From contig NZ_CP132203.1 in NCBI RefSeq assembly GCF_030719035.1, forward strand, positions 6,032,501 to 6,096,500: a stretch of 64,000 bases of DNA, given 5' to 3'. The notes under the pieces are model-generated. The model did not search any database, was not told the origin of the DNA, and saw only the letters and a program-made list of their open reading frames with translations. Source of the DNA: Hahella sp. HNIBRBA332. Lineage in GTDB: Bacteria; Pseudomonadota; Gammaproteobacteria; Pseudomonadales; Oleiphilaceae. Positions 26,123-35,514 of this stretch are shown here, piece by piece. Each line of letters opens with the position of its first letter. Position 1 is the first letter of the stretch. Made by a program: the position numbers and the translations under genes.

Positions 26123-26192
26123 ACGAATGGCGCATGCGAAACGGATCACTGGTAAGTGACTGGAATGAATCACTAAAAACGGAATCTGGCTT

Positions 26193-27308
26193 TTGTCTGA
26201 TTATGGAAAAAAGGTAAGGCGTATTGCGCAGATCGGCGCATTAGGCTGGACATTGGTCTGTGCGAAGACGGGTGCGGCGAGCGACGATGGCTGGCGGCTG
26301 TATACGGAGGTGGAGAGCTTTTCCTACAGCAATGCGGCGCCGATTTATCAGATCGCTCATGACCTGAAAGGCGATCCGGTGGCGCGGGGCGATGTGGCGT
26401 ACACGCATGATCATATCGAGATCGGCGCCGAGTATCGCAATCTCAGTCTTTCCTTTGTCGAGCGTTATGACTATTACCTTGAATTCAGTTCCGACGCGGC
26501 GGAACTGATATACCTCTACAACAATGACCTTCCTCATGAAAGCGACGCCCACTATGACCTTTACCTGGCGGCGAACCAACTGCGTGCTAAAGGCGTTAAG
26601 CTGGGTTACCGGTTTGCATTAACGGAGGCCTTCAACGTCAAATTGGCCCTTTCATACTTGCGTGCGGATGAGCTGACCGAAGGGTATCTGCGCGGTTATC
26701 TGGATACGCCGGACGCCTCTCCCACGGGAGAGCTGGAGCTGGATTACGCCTATACGGAAGACCGCCTGTTGGACCGATCGCCGGAAAACGTCAGCGGTGA
26801 TGGGTTTGCGGTGGATCTGTATCTGCGATGGCGGCCTCACCCGCAGTGGGAGGCGCGATTGGCGCTGGAGGATGCTTTCAATCGCATATACTGGGATCGC
26901 GCTACGGCGACAGTCGCCCGCGCTACCTCCGACACCATTTCTTATGATGAAGATGGGGCTTTGGATGTGTCGCCGGCGTTGAGCGGCAATGAAGGCTATC
27001 GCGACCACATACAGGAGTTGCCGTTGCGAGGGTTTTTATGGAGCGAATATCGCCTGAATGATGCAGTCAGTCTGGGCGCCGGTTGGCGGCGTTACGATAA
27101 TATCGATCTGGGGCTGGTAGGGGCCGCCTACCGTTTTAATGAGAGGCTGACACTGGAGGGGCGTTATTATTTCAACGCTGACGCCCTCAATCTCAATCTG
27201 CAGGTTTTTGACCTGTATCTTGGCGTGACCATGGATCGTCTGCAGTGGAAGCAGGCGAAAACGTTAGGGCTGAGTCTGTGGTGGAGTTATCGTTTCGGTG
27301 GCGTCTGA
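26193..27308 (+). CDS. Putative outer-membrane beta-barrel protein (371 aa)
   Basis: Start is probably the TTG at 26193: the frame has a stop at 26166 and no ATG or GTG precedes the signal-like N-terminus (KKVRRIAQIGALGWTLVCAKTGAAS). The mature part has many alternating aromatic/polar strands (YLEFSSDAAELIYLY, VKLGYRFALTEAFNVKLALSYL, LSLWWSYRFGGV) and ends near an aromatic residue, as expected of an outer-membrane barrel of 12-16 strands. Function unknown; it may work with the lipoprotein upstream and the small membrane protein downstream. Confidence 0.6.
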   Translation: MSDYGKKVRRIAQIGALGWTLVCAKTGAASDDGWRLYTEVESFSYSNAAPIYQIAHDLKGDPVARGDVAYTHDHIEIGAEYRNLSLSFVERYDYYLEFSSDAAELIYLYNNDLPHESDAHYDLYLAANQLRAKGVKLGYRFALTEAFNVKLALSYLRADELTEGYLRGYLDTPDASPTGELELDYAYTEDRLLDRSPENVSGDGFAVDLYLRWRPHPQWEARLALEDAFNRIYWDRATATVARATSDTISYDEDGALDVSPALSGNEGYRDHIQELPLRGFLWSEYRLNDAVSLGAGWRRYDNIDLGLVGAAYRFNERLTLEGRYYFNADALNLNLQVFDLYLGVTMDRLQWKQAKTLGLSLWWSYRFGGV

Positions 27309-27350
27309 TAGGATTTAATGAGACCTTCAGGTTTTGATCAGGAGAGGTTC

Positions 27351-27557
27351 ATGCTTGCCAGACTGGTCAGCCGCGCCTATCGGCTCAGGCTATGCGGCGT
27401 GTTGCTGCTCTTATTGTTTCTACTCAATCTCGTGTTGCCTGAGGAGGCGACTCAGTCGCCGCCTGGATGGTTGATTACGCTGTATATTTTCGGCTGCTCG
27501 ATATCTATGGTGTTCGCCATGGATCTGTTTCGCTGGTTTCAAGGCGACCGCGATTAA
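27351..27557 (+). CDS. Small membrane protein (68 aa)
   Basis: I prefer the ATG at 27351, preceded by AGGAGAGG, over the ATG at 27318. Two transmembrane segments are evident (about 13-28, RLCGVLLLLLFLLNLVL, and 40-60, WLITLYIFGCSISMVFAMDL), the product being positively charged at its N-terminus. It lies 42 bases after the beta-barrel gene and could share its transcript. No family recognised. Confidence 0.55.
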   Translation: MLARLVSRAYRLRLCGVLLLLLFLLNLVLPEEATQSPPGWLITLYIFGCSISMVFAMDLFRWFQGDRD

Positions 27558-27558
27558 T

Positions 27559-28515
27559 TCAGGGCTTGGGCAGCGGCTGCAGTAGTTTGACGCCGGTGTC
27601 GGTGAACGCCGGTATGGGGTTTCCTTTGATCAGATCCAATGCTCTCTGCACCGCCAGATAGCCCATATACTCCGGATTCTGTACCACCAGATTACTGATT
27701 TCTCCCGCATACATGGCTGCTTCCAATTCTTCGGTCTGATCGAAGCCGATGAAGCCAAACCGCTTTGACATGCCCGATTGTCGAATCGCCACTAACGCGC
27801 CGATAGTGGTGGACTCATTGGGTGTAAACAGGCCGTCGATGGTCGGCAATTCCTTCAGCAGCCGCAACATTTCGCTGCGTGCGGCTCCGCGATCGTCTCC
27901 TACATACGGAGCGGCGGCGATGCGGATTTTGTCGTAATCCATCAGGACGTCCAGAAATCCCTGTTCCCGCTGATCAGTCGAGGCGTTGCCCGCCCGCAGG
28001 CGCAGCAGCACAATATTGCGTTTCTCGCTCAAATCGAGAGTGGCGAGCAGGGCGCGGGCGGCCAGTTGACCGGCGGCGTAATTGTCGGTGGCGACCAGCC
28101 CTTGATGAGCGTTGCCGGCGAGATTGGAGTCCACCACCAGCACAGGGATATTTCTGGTGCGGTATTGAGCCACGCTGGCGGACAGATCCTCGTCGGAGTT
28201 CGGCGCCAGAATCAGGACGTCCGGCGGCGTTTGACTGAGATGATAAGACAGAATCTGTATTTGTCCCGCTATATCGCCGTCATCTTTAGTGCTGCGATGC
28301 AGCATAGTGACGCCGGCTTCTTCGGCGGCTTTCTGCGCACCCTGATAAACCTGGCGCCAATAGGCGTTGCTTTCGCCTTTTAACACAAGCAAAAGCTTGG
28401 GGTGATGGATGTCGGCCTGGGATAACGGACAGGCGATGAGCCACACTAACGCCAGTAGCGCAGCGCAAACACTGAAATATCGGACGGCTCCGGGCGAACG
28501 GAGTGCGGAAGGCAT
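27559..28515 (-). CDS. Orphan periplasmic sugar-binding-like protein
   Basis: A 318-residue protein of the RbsB/LacI sensor fold (periplasmic binding protein type 1). A signal peptide covers about 1-34 (VCAALLALVWLIACPLSQA). Family features: NAYWRQVYQGAQKAAEEAGV, PPDVLILAPNSDE, IPVLVVDSNL, and TPNESTTIGALVAIRQSG near residue 234. No ABC permease or ATPase lies nearby, so it may feed a transporter encoded elsewhere or a sensor kinase. It ends one base from the convergent small membrane gene. Confidence 0.8.
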   Translation of the reverse strand: MPSALRSPGAVRYFSVCAALLALVWLIACPLSQADIHHPKLLLVLKGESNAYWRQVYQGAQKAAEEAGVTMLHRSTKDDGDIAGQIQILSYHLSQTPPDVLILAPNSDEDLSASVAQYRTRNIPVLVVDSNLAGNAHQGLVATDNYAAGQLAARALLATLDLSEKRNIVLLRLRAGNASTDQREQGFLDVLMDYDKIRIAAAPYVGDDRGAARSEMLRLLKELPTIDGLFTPNESTTIGALVAIRQSGMSKRFGFIGFDQTEELEAAMYAGEISNLVVQNPEYMGYLAVQRALDLIKGNPIPAFTDTGVKLLQPLPKP

Positions 28516-28579
28516 AAATCTGGTCGGTCTGTTGGATTTATTTACTTTAAGTTTAGACGGGCTTTCACAATAGCCAATG

Positions 28580-28603
28580 AAAAAGGGCGGCAGCGCCGCC
28601 CTT
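28580..28603 (-). terminator. Terminator of the 28.6-29.6 kb hypothetical gene
   Basis: On the minus strand a 9-bp stem AAGGGCGGC/GCCGCCCTT with a 3-base loop is followed by a T run (TTTTT). It lies 19 bases beyond the stop of the minus-strand gene. Confidence 0.8.
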
Positions 28604-28621
28604 AATACTCGCCCAGTGGAA

Positions 28622-29638
28622 TTATTTGCGGCTCATTTGCTCGGTAAAGGCGTATTCCCGGGACTGGGTTGCAATAAGATCCTGCACCAGGGCCAGAACC
28701 ACTGCGATGGCTTTTTCCACGCCTGAATTGTGCTGGGACAGCTGTTGTTTGATTTCTTCGTCCGCGTCGTGATAGCCCAGAGCTGGACGGCGCACGGGGT
28801 GCTCACCGAGAAACAGAGCGTGACGCAGGCGATACAGCTCTTTGAAGCAGTCCGCCGACTCAGGGGGGCGGCCGAGCACAAGACTGACCCGCTCGCGCAG
28901 GTGCTGCATGTCTTCGTCATTGCGGGCGCCAATCAGCATTTCCAGCTGATTGGCGACCAGCATGGCGGTGCGGGCGCCGTAACGATAGCGTTGCTGGGCG
29001 ATTTTCAGCATATCCACCAGCACTTTGTTGGCGGTGGAAATCGCCGTATTGCGTTGGCTGACGCCCAGCATTTCGAACCAGTCCCAGACCTTGGCGAAAC
29101 TCAATTGGGTGATGTGCGGCCAGCCGTGATCCACGGCGCTCTGATTGGCGTCGTAGAACGCCTTGGAATCAAAATCCTGCGCTTCGAAGCGGTGCGCCTG
29201 CTTGCCGAGGAATTGGGTCGCCAAGAGCTGGCAGGAGCCCGGCAGTGCGATGTTCATGCCCAGCATCAGTTGTTGAATGAACACGCTGGCGGCGTGGTAA
29301 ATGGAATAGGGAGCGGTCAAGTCATTGCGGGCCACTACCTTCAGGTTCAGCGTGGCGCCCAGGCTGACGCTGCTGTCCTCAGCATGCTTGCGGCGATAGT
29401 GATTGAAACTGCCGGAGCTGTCCTTGGCTTGTTGCAGGGCGCGCACCATGTCTGATGCGTCCAAAGATATATCGTACTCCCCGAGGCTGCCGCGATAGGG
29501 ATCTTCCACCTTGAAAGGACGATCCTTGAAGAAACCGTCAATCTGACGCCATAAGTCGATGCACAACGCCGTCTCTTGTTCGCCGCCGCTGGGAACCGCG
29601 TTTTTGACTTCCAATTGAATCGTTTCTGTGCTTTGCAT
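28622..29638 (-). CDS. Hypothetical cytoplasmic protein (338 aa)
   Basis: No signal peptide or membrane segment. The C-terminal part (about 230-330) is helical, with RERVSLVLGRP, CFKELYRLRHALFLGEHPVRR and AIAVVLALVQDLIA, a pattern reminiscent of Apea-like HEPN domains (R-x4-6-H near RLRHALFLGEH), but this is a weak guess. The N-terminal half is unrecognised. A single gene with its own terminator; GGAGCC precedes the ATG. Confidence 0.55.
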   Translation of the reverse strand: MQSTETIQLEVKNAVPSGGEQETALCIDLWRQIDGFFKDRPFKVEDPYRGSLGEYDISLDASDMVRALQQAKDSSGSFNHYRRKHAEDSSVSLGATLNLKVVARNDLTAPYSIYHAASVFIQQLMLGMNIALPGSCQLLATQFLGKQAHRFEAQDFDSKAFYDANQSAVDHGWPHITQLSFAKVWDWFEMLGVSQRNTAISTANKVLVDMLKIAQQRYRYGARTAMLVANQLEMLIGARNDEDMQHLRERVSLVLGRPPESADCFKELYRLRHALFLGEHPVRRPALGYHDADEEIKQQLSQHNSGVEKAIAVVLALVQDLIATQSREYAFTEQMSRK

Positions 29639-29700
29639 TAAAGAGGCTCCACTGTCGTGCTGTGCGCTGCGGGGCGCGTCATTCGGACGCCGCCGGCGAG

Positions 29701-30684
29701 TTATAAATTCAGTGTTTCAATATCTCTACGGGTTCTGGCTGCAATATCCCGTAGCTCCACTAATGGTAACAGCTTTTCCTTGGCGCCTTTATGTTGCAGG
29801 ACAGATTCCGAGTTTGTCATGGCGTAGTGGAGAGCTGTGGCGGTATTCTCGCCGAGAATAATAGCTGCGGTAAAGGTTGCGGCGAAGGCGTCGCCAGCGC
29901 CGGTGGTCTCCACCACCTGCAGGTCCGGCAGAGGGCGCGCATAGTACAAATGCTCGCGATCATAGACATATGCTCCTTCTGCGCCATCAGTGATGGCGAA
30001 AATGGCCGGCGGCAGTTTCGCCAGCTCTGGGATCAGGTCGGGAACCGATGGTGATTTGAAGAAATTGAGGCCGAGGAATTTGCAGGCTTCTTCTTTATTC
30101 ATAACCAGAATCTCCACCCGGTCGATCAATTTCGCCAGCTTGGCGTAACCTAACTCCGCCTGATAGTTGCTGGGATTGAAGGCCAGTTTGAAGCCGTTGC
30201 CGGCGACCAGATCGCAGACGGTCTGGAAGCTCTGCTCCAGCATGCTCGACAGATATACCCAACGGGTCTGAAAGGGCTGAATATCCGCGGCTTCAAGATG
30301 ATCGTTAGCCCCTTTGTAGGCGAGAATGGAGCGATCATCCTTGATGCTGTTGAGGATAACGGAGAAGCCGGTCTGTCCTCCCCGGGCGCCAATGAAACTG
30401 ATGTGTTCCTCGCGCAGTTTATCCAGTACGAAATCGCCGTTAGCGTCATCGCCTATTTTGCCCAGGAAACCGGTATTCAGTCCCAGCCTGGAGAACGCCA
30501 CCGCGGTATTGGTGCCGCCGCCGCCAGTGGTGGTTCTGAGCTCTTTGATTAAAAGTTTACTACCTAACGGGAAGGCGATGAGTTCGGAATGGCTGGTGCG
30601 CGTGTCGATGCGGATCAGCTCGGAATCCGTGTCTGCGAAGTGATCTACGGTGGCGCTGCCGATGGTGACAACATCAAATGTCAT
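29701..30684 (-). CDS. PfkB-family carbohydrate kinase
   Basis: A 327-residue ribokinase-like kinase starting at the ATG at 30684 (AAGGAT upstream), not the TTG two codons earlier. Diagnostic motifs are the N-terminal TTTGGGGTNTAVAFSRLG (about 52-70; sugar binding) and ETTGAGDAFAATF (about 263-275; the Asp of GAGD is the catalytic base). It would phosphorylate a sugar or nucleoside; the sequence does not settle which. It lies 62 bases upstream of the hypothetical 338-residue gene on the same strand and could be co-transcribed with it. Confidence 0.85.
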   Translation of the reverse strand: MTFDVVTIGSATVDHFADTDSELIRIDTRTSHSELIAFPLGSKLLIKELRTTTGGGGTNTAVAFSRLGLNTGFLGKIGDDANGDFVLDKLREEHISFIGARGGQTGFSVILNSIKDDRSILAYKGANDHLEAADIQPFQTRWVYLSSMLEQSFQTVCDLVAGNGFKLAFNPSNYQAELGYAKLAKLIDRVEILVMNKEEACKFLGLNFFKSPSVPDLIPELAKLPPAIFAITDGAEGAYVYDREHLYYARPLPDLQVVETTGAGDAFAATFTAAIILGENTATALHYAMTNSESVLQHKGAKEKLLPLVELRDIAARTRRDIETLNL

Positions 30685-30871
30685 AGGCAATATCCTTAAT
30701 TATTGTTAGCGGAGTTTCGGAATATTACTAGGATAGCTCTAGCTAACGCTATCTTGCTGACCCAAGTCAAGTGCGCGGACGACATCGTTTTTCTGCCTTG
30801 GATCAAACTCCTTGTGATACCAAAGAGTATAGTATTTTCGCATGTGGAATAACCTGCGGAGGAGCGGAGCG

Positions 30872-31159
30872 ATGCATGAATTTGAACTTACGTGCGGGGT
30901 CGACGGACTGAGCGATTTTCTCGACGCATTGGGTGGGCAACTGGATGAACCACTGGCGCAGGACAAAATCGCGCTGGCGTTAGCGGCCCTGGCTCAACTG
31001 GGCGACGGAGAGGAGGAAGACATCGAGTTTGATCTGCGCTACCAGGAGGCGCTAACTCCGATCGTCATCAAAGCGGCGGTGACCCATAATGTCGGTCCCC
31101 GGTTGGTGTTCGCCACGCCCTCAGAATCTCTCTACGAGACGGCGCGCCGATTGGCGTAA
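30872..31159 (+). CDS. Small acidic hypothetical protein (95 aa)
   Basis: Start at the ATG at 30872, which has GGAGGAG about ten bases upstream; an earlier ATG at 30842 lacks one. The protein is acidic, Leu/Asp-rich and probably soluble (DEPLAQDKIALALAALAQLGDGEEEDIEFDL). It is divergent from the PfkB kinase gene across a 187-base gap. Unrecognised family. Confidence 0.5.
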   Translation: MHEFELTCGVDGLSDFLDALGGQLDEPLAQDKIALALAALAQLGDGEEEDIEFDLRYQEALTPIVIKAAVTHNVGPRLVFATPSESLYETARRLA

Positions 31160-31230
31160 TTACCTTGCTGCAAGTCCGGCGTCGCGTCTTCAACTGACGA
31201 ACGACGCCGGGATGCCTACGCAAGATTAGC

Positions 31231-31992
31231 TTAGGCGGTCAGCCCGCCATCCAGCGCCACCGCCTGTCCGGTCATGAAGCTGGATTCGTCTGAACACAGC
31301 CAGGCGATCATGCGTCCTATTTCCTCAGGCTCGCCCAGCCGTTGCATCGGGTTGGCGCGCACCACCTTCTGCGCCTTTTTCTCATCCATCGCCTGTAGCG
31401 CGCGTTGCACCATGGGCGTGTTGATAAAGCTGGGACAAACCGCATTGATGCGAATTCCGGAGCTGGCGTATTCGACCGCTGCGGACTTGCTCAGCCCGAC
31501 CACGCCGAACTTGCTGGCGGAGTACGGCGCAAGCGACGGTGCGCTGCGCAGACCAGCGATGGAGGCGAGATTGATGATGCGTCCGTCACGGCGCGGCAGC
31601 ATGCATTTGATCTGCTCGCGCATGCACAGGAACACGCCCTTCAGGTTGATGTCGATTACCTGATCCCAGGTGGCTTCGTCGATGTCCGCCATCCTGGCGT
31701 TGACGTGCTCCACGCCCGCACTGTTGACGGCGCAATCGAGCCTGCCGCAGACTTCCATTACGAAGGCGTGTAAATGGGCGACTTGCACCGCCTGTGTCAC
31801 ATCAGCGGCGCAGAAATGCGCCCGGCCGCCCTGGTCGCGAATCAACGCGGCGACAGCGTCGCCCTGTTCCGCATTGATGTCGGACAGGATCAATTCCGCC
31901 CCCAACTGAGCCAGTAGAAGGGCGGTCTCTTTACCAATACCGGAGGCGGCGCCGGTGATCAAATTCACCTTGTCCTGCAGATCGTAAGCCAT
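31231..31992 (-). CDS. Short-chain dehydrogenase/reductase (SDR)
   Basis: A 253-residue classical SDR. The NAD(P) motif TGAASGIG is at 13-20, NSAG at 90-93, and the catalytic set is Ser144, Tyr157 and Lys161 (YSASK). The C-terminal GEPEEIGRMIAWLCSDESSFMTGQ is characteristic. Asp38 after the second strand (LILSDIN) favours NAD+ over NADP+. It follows the MDR gene by 11 bases with its AAGGAG site at that junction, so the two reductases form an operon. Substrate unknown. Confidence 0.88.
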   Translation of the reverse strand: MAYDLQDKVNLITGAASGIGKETALLLAQLGAELILSDINAEQGDAVAALIRDQGGRAHFCAADVTQAVQVAHLHAFVMEVCGRLDCAVNSAGVEHVNARMADIDEATWDQVIDINLKGVFLCMREQIKCMLPRRDGRIINLASIAGLRSAPSLAPYSASKFGVVGLSKSAAVEYASSGIRINAVCPSFINTPMVQRALQAMDEKKAQKVVRANPMQRLGEPEEIGRMIAWLCSDESSFMTGQAVALDGGLTA

Positions 31993-32003
31993 ATCCGCGC
32001 TCC

Positions 32004-33017
32004 TTAGTTGTCCGCTACCTTGAGCACCAACTTGCCGAAGTTGTCGCCGCTGAACAGCATCATCAGCGTGTTGGGGAAGTTTTCAATGCCTTCCACCACG
32101 TGCTCTTTCGCTTTCAGCTTGCCAGCGGCCATCCAGCCGGCCATTTCCATCGCCGCTTTGCCGTAATGCTTGGCGTTGTCGAACACCACAATGCCCTCCA
32201 TGCGGGCGCGATTGACCAGCAGTGACAGATAGTTGGAAGGACCTTTCACCGGCTTGGTGTTGTTGTATTGGGAAATAGCGCCGCAAATCACAATGCGCGC
32301 ATGCAGATTGATGCGGGTGAGCACGGCGTCCAGGATATCGCCGCCGACATTGTCGAAGAACACGTCGACACCATTGGGACATTCCCGTTTCAGGCCGGCC
32401 ATGACGTCCTCGTTTTTGTAATCCACCACGCCGTCAAAGCCAAGTTCTTCGGTCAGATAGCGACATTTCTCTGGACCGCCGGCGATGCCCACAACGCGAC
32501 ATCCTTTGATCTTGGCGATCTGACCTACCACACCGCCCACCGCGCCTGCGGCGCCGGACACCACCACGGTCTCGCCCTCTTGCGGCTTGCCGGTGTCCAA
32601 CAGTCCGAAATAGGCGGTCATGCCGGGCATGCCGAGGACGCCAAGATAGCGTGGCGCCGGAGCGATGCGCGTATCGACTTTGTGCAGTTCTTTACCATTG
32701 CAGATGGCGTATTGCTGGACGCCCAGCATGCCCACCACCATGTCGCCGGGACTGAAATCTGCGTGGTTGGAGGCGATGACTTCGCCGACGGCGCCGGCGC
32801 GCATGACCTCGCCGATTTGCACCGGCGCAATATAGGACTTGCCTTCGTTGAGCCAGCCGCGCATGGCAGGATCAAGGGAGACGTATTGAATTTTCACCAG
32901 TACTTCATCAGCGCCCGGCTGCGCGACAGGTTGCTCGCAGAATTCCCAGGTATCGTCGCCGGGTTCGCCCACTGGTCGCTTGGCCAGACGATATTGCTTA
33001 TTAAGCAGTTCGCTCAT
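32004..33017 (-). CDS. Medium-chain NADP-dependent oxidoreductase (CurA/YncB-like)
   Basis: A 337-residue zinc-independent medium-chain dehydrogenase. Motifs: the N-terminal WEFCEQPVAQPGADEVLVKI and SLDPAMRGW, the GAAGAVGGVVGQIAKIKGCRVVGIAGG coenzyme loop split across about 154-180, and FDNVGGDILDAVL. It matches the NADPH-dependent curcumin/prostaglandin reductase-like group that reduces alkenals and enones. First gene of an operon with the SDR downstream. Confidence 0.88.
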   Translation of the reverse strand: MSELLNKQYRLAKRPVGEPGDDTWEFCEQPVAQPGADEVLVKIQYVSLDPAMRGWLNEGKSYIAPVQIGEVMRAGAVGEVIASNHADFSPGDMVVGMLGVQQYAICNGKELHKVDTRIAPAPRYLGVLGMPGMTAYFGLLDTGKPQEGETVVVSGAAGAVGGVVGQIAKIKGCRVVGIAGGPEKCRYLTEELGFDGVVDYKNEDVMAGLKRECPNGVDVFFDNVGGDILDAVLTRINLHARIVICGAISQYNNTKPVKGPSNYLSLLVNRARMEGIVVFDNAKHYGKAAMEMAGWMAAGKLKAKEHVVEGIENFPNTLMMLFSGDNFGKLVLKVADN

Positions 33018-33336
33018 GGATGTATTACCTTTATTGTTGATTGCGTCTACTGTGTTTCAGATAGCCATTTGGATTTTTCAGCGTCGCACATGGCGTTGAG
33101 GATTAATACTGGCGTATATGACATAAAACAGGTTGTTTTAGCCATATCTTTGCCTCTGTACGGCGCCATTGGAAAGGCGTGAAGGCTGCGAATCCTTAAT
33201 CCTGGAGGGGTTAAAAAGCGGCGCGCAGGGGCATAGAATGGGTCAGGTTCAGGTCTAATACTCCCGGTCCGGACACCGCTTCAAGCAGGACAATCCCACG
33301 CCGGGACCGCGCTTTCAGCCACAAGGGATACCCCTG
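33018..33336. other. Intergenic region between divergent genes, no gene
   Basis: About 320 bases with the promoter of the MDR-SDR operon on the left and of the solute-binding protein on the right. AAGGGATA precedes the latter start. No inverted repeat stands out. Confidence 0.5.
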
Positions 33337-34110
33337 ATGATGACAAAATTTTCTGCTCTGATCAGACTTTCCATTCGCCTCGCCTTGCTGTGTTTCGCAT
33401 TGGCGGGCGCCTGCCGCGCCGCAGACAATTTAAATATGATGACGGAGGACTACGCTCCGCTGAACTTTGCAGAGAATGGTCGTCTGCAAGGCGTATCTGT
33501 GGATCTGATGGAAGAGATGCTGCAGATCGCCGGTTACTCGCAAACCCGCGCGGATATGTTGTTAATGCCTTGGGCGCGGGCGTACACCCATGTGCAGCAA
33601 AGCCGCAATGCGGTGCTGTTCGCCATGACCCGCACAGAACACCGCGATGGGCTGTTCAAGTGGGTGGGGCCGATTATTCCCTCTCATATCGTGATCACCG
33701 CCCGCCGTGACAAATCCCTGCGTGTTGCGTCTCTGCAGGACTTGAAGACGTTGCGCATCGCCACCGTGCGCGACGATATCGGCGAGCAGTTGTTACTGAA
33801 TAACGGCGTGCCCGACAGCGCGTTGCGTCGCACCTCCAGCCCGCAGGTGGCGTTGGCGATGCTGAGCCTTGGACAGGTGGACGCCTGGGCCTACGGCAGG
33901 CTTGGCGCAGCCTGGTACATCAAGCAGATGAAGCTGAAACCGGCGGACTACGAAGAGATCTTTACCCTGAAAGATTCGGATCAATATTTCGCGTTCAGCC
34001 TGCAGACTCCCGATGAAATAGTGCAGCGCTTTCAGCAGGCGTTGGACCAGCTGAAGAACAACGGCCGCCATCAGGCCATTGTGAACAAATATGTGGAAGG
34101 GGCGTTGTAA
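33337..34110 (+). CDS. Orphan periplasmic solute-binding protein (family 3)
   Basis: A 257-residue protein with a signal peptide (about 1-28, ending CRA) and an SBP_bac_3 domain: NLNMMTEDYAPLNFAENGRLQGVSVDLMEEM split over about 30-62, MPWARAYTHVQQ and VLFAMTRTEHRDGLFKWVGP. Such stand-alone proteins of 240-290 residues without ABC partners are common in marine gammaproteobacteria and may be sensors rather than transport components. A second, distant member lies at 38.4-39.3 kb. A second ATG one codon later is also possible. Confidence 0.8.
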   Translation: MMTKFSALIRLSIRLALLCFALAGACRAADNLNMMTEDYAPLNFAENGRLQGVSVDLMEEMLQIAGYSQTRADMLLMPWARAYTHVQQSRNAVLFAMTRTEHRDGLFKWVGPIIPSHIVITARRDKSLRVASLQDLKTLRIATVRDDIGEQLLLNNGVPDSALRRTSSPQVALAMLSLGQVDAWAYGRLGAAWYIKQMKLKPADYEEIFTLKDSDQYFAFSLQTPDEIVQRFQQALDQLKNNGRHQAIVNKYVEGAL

Positions 34111-34149
34111 ACGGACCCGATGCGTCTGCCGCAACGGGCCCATTTGCGT

Positions 34150-35250
34150 TTAACGTTTCAATACCAGAGCGGAAAGACGCGCCGCCCGCACATGGAAATC
34201 CGGCGCGGTGTAAAGAAAGACGCCAGGACCGCGATTGGTGAGGCTCCAGACGAACAGAGACAGCGCAGTCACGCCAAGGGTGGCCAGGGTGGGATACAGT
34301 GCGTACCAGCCGGTGATCGCCGCACTACTGTCGAACACGCCGGCTTTGACCAGCGCCGGCGCCAGCCAGACTCCCGCCATTTCAATAAATATCCGATGCA
34401 GGACATAGATCTGCAGCGTGTTCTTACCCATCCACCGCAACATTTTGAAATCCGCAATGGACTGCGTGAATGCGAAACCCATGATGCTGATGCTCACCAG
34501 CAGTAGACTGGTGAAAAGAAAGTGTTCCCAGTGCAGCAGCTTCAGGCTCAGGGACGCCAGACCGAAAACCGCCAATAGTCCGATACTGCGTAGACTGATG
34601 CGGCTGAGCAGGGAAAACAGATGGCGGCCGAAGAAGCAGCCCAGCCCGTAAAATACGCCATTGGCGATGATACTTTTGGTGGGCCAGTCATGGACAAAGG
34701 TTTGCCCGATAAAATGACCCGTCAGCAAAACCAGCATCGCCAGCGGCCAACGACTGGATAACAGTTTGCAGATGGCGAAATACCAGGGCAGGGCGTAGAG
34801 ATACCAAAGGCTGCTGGAGCCGGTCAGGGTCAGAGAGATGAACTCCGCCGGATTGGAGGAATATAGCGCGTTGGTGACTTCCGTCAGTTGTTTTTCAGAA
34901 CCGCCGGCCCAGTTCACCAGGGTGACGCCCAGCCATTGCAGCGCGCCCCAAAGCACAAAAAGGTAAGCCAGATTATAGATGCGCTTCTGCGCCACATCGC
35001 TCCAACGATACTGAGTGACGGCGCGATGCACCAGAAAGCCGGAGATCATGAAAAACAGCGGCATGCGCAACGGCGCCAGATAAATGCTCACCAAATGGTG
35101 AAAATGTTCAAATTTGACGGCGGTGGAGCTTAACTCAACTCCAGGCAAAGCATAGGAAGTAATAATGACGTGGTGAAGCACCACCAACAAAATACAAACG
35201 CCCTTCGCCGTATCAATCCAGTCGATGTTGGTTTTGGCTTGGTTCGCCAT
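34150..35250 (-). CDS. Membrane acyltransferase (acyltransferase 3 family)
   Basis: A 366-residue protein with about ten hydrophobic segments. I prefer the ATG at 35250, which has TAAGGG upstream, over an ATG 18 bases earlier. The N-terminal IDWIDTAKGVCILLVVLHHV carries the conserved His pair of the family, and RMPLFFMISGFLVHR is the other signature. These enzymes transfer acetyl or succinyl groups to sugars or lipids at the inner membrane. The acceptor cannot be told; no polysaccharide genes are nearby. Confidence 0.85.
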   Translation of the reverse strand: MANQAKTNIDWIDTAKGVCILLVVLHHVIITSYALPGVELSSTAVKFEHFHHLVSIYLAPLRMPLFFMISGFLVHRAVTQYRWSDVAQKRIYNLAYLFVLWGALQWLGVTLVNWAGGSEKQLTEVTNALYSSNPAEFISLTLTGSSSLWYLYALPWYFAICKLLSSRWPLAMLVLLTGHFIGQTFVHDWPTKSIIANGVFYGLGCFFGRHLFSLLSRISLRSIGLLAVFGLASLSLKLLHWEHFLFTSLLLVSISIMGFAFTQSIADFKMLRWMGKNTLQIYVLHRIFIEMAGVWLAPALVKAGVFDSSAAITGWYALYPTLATLGVTALSLFVWSLTNRGPGVFLYTAPDFHVRAARLSALVLKR

Positions 35251-35514
35251 GGTGTAACCCTTATCCATTGGTGGCGGTAAAAGTGGAAAGTCCCGGAAGA
35301 TAACAAAAAACTTTTACCCTGCATACCGCGTACCAAAAGGCGCTGCCTGGCAAGTGAGTGAGCGCACGCTTTTTGCTGTTTTAACAAGATAAAAAGTCGT
35401 GTTTGGGCCGATAAAAATAGCCCTGAAATGAGGCGTATCAACGATGTGGCGCCCGTCCATGACGCGGGAGAAGGAAGAAGAGATGAATAACGACGTTGGG
35501 AGCGGTTGCGGGGT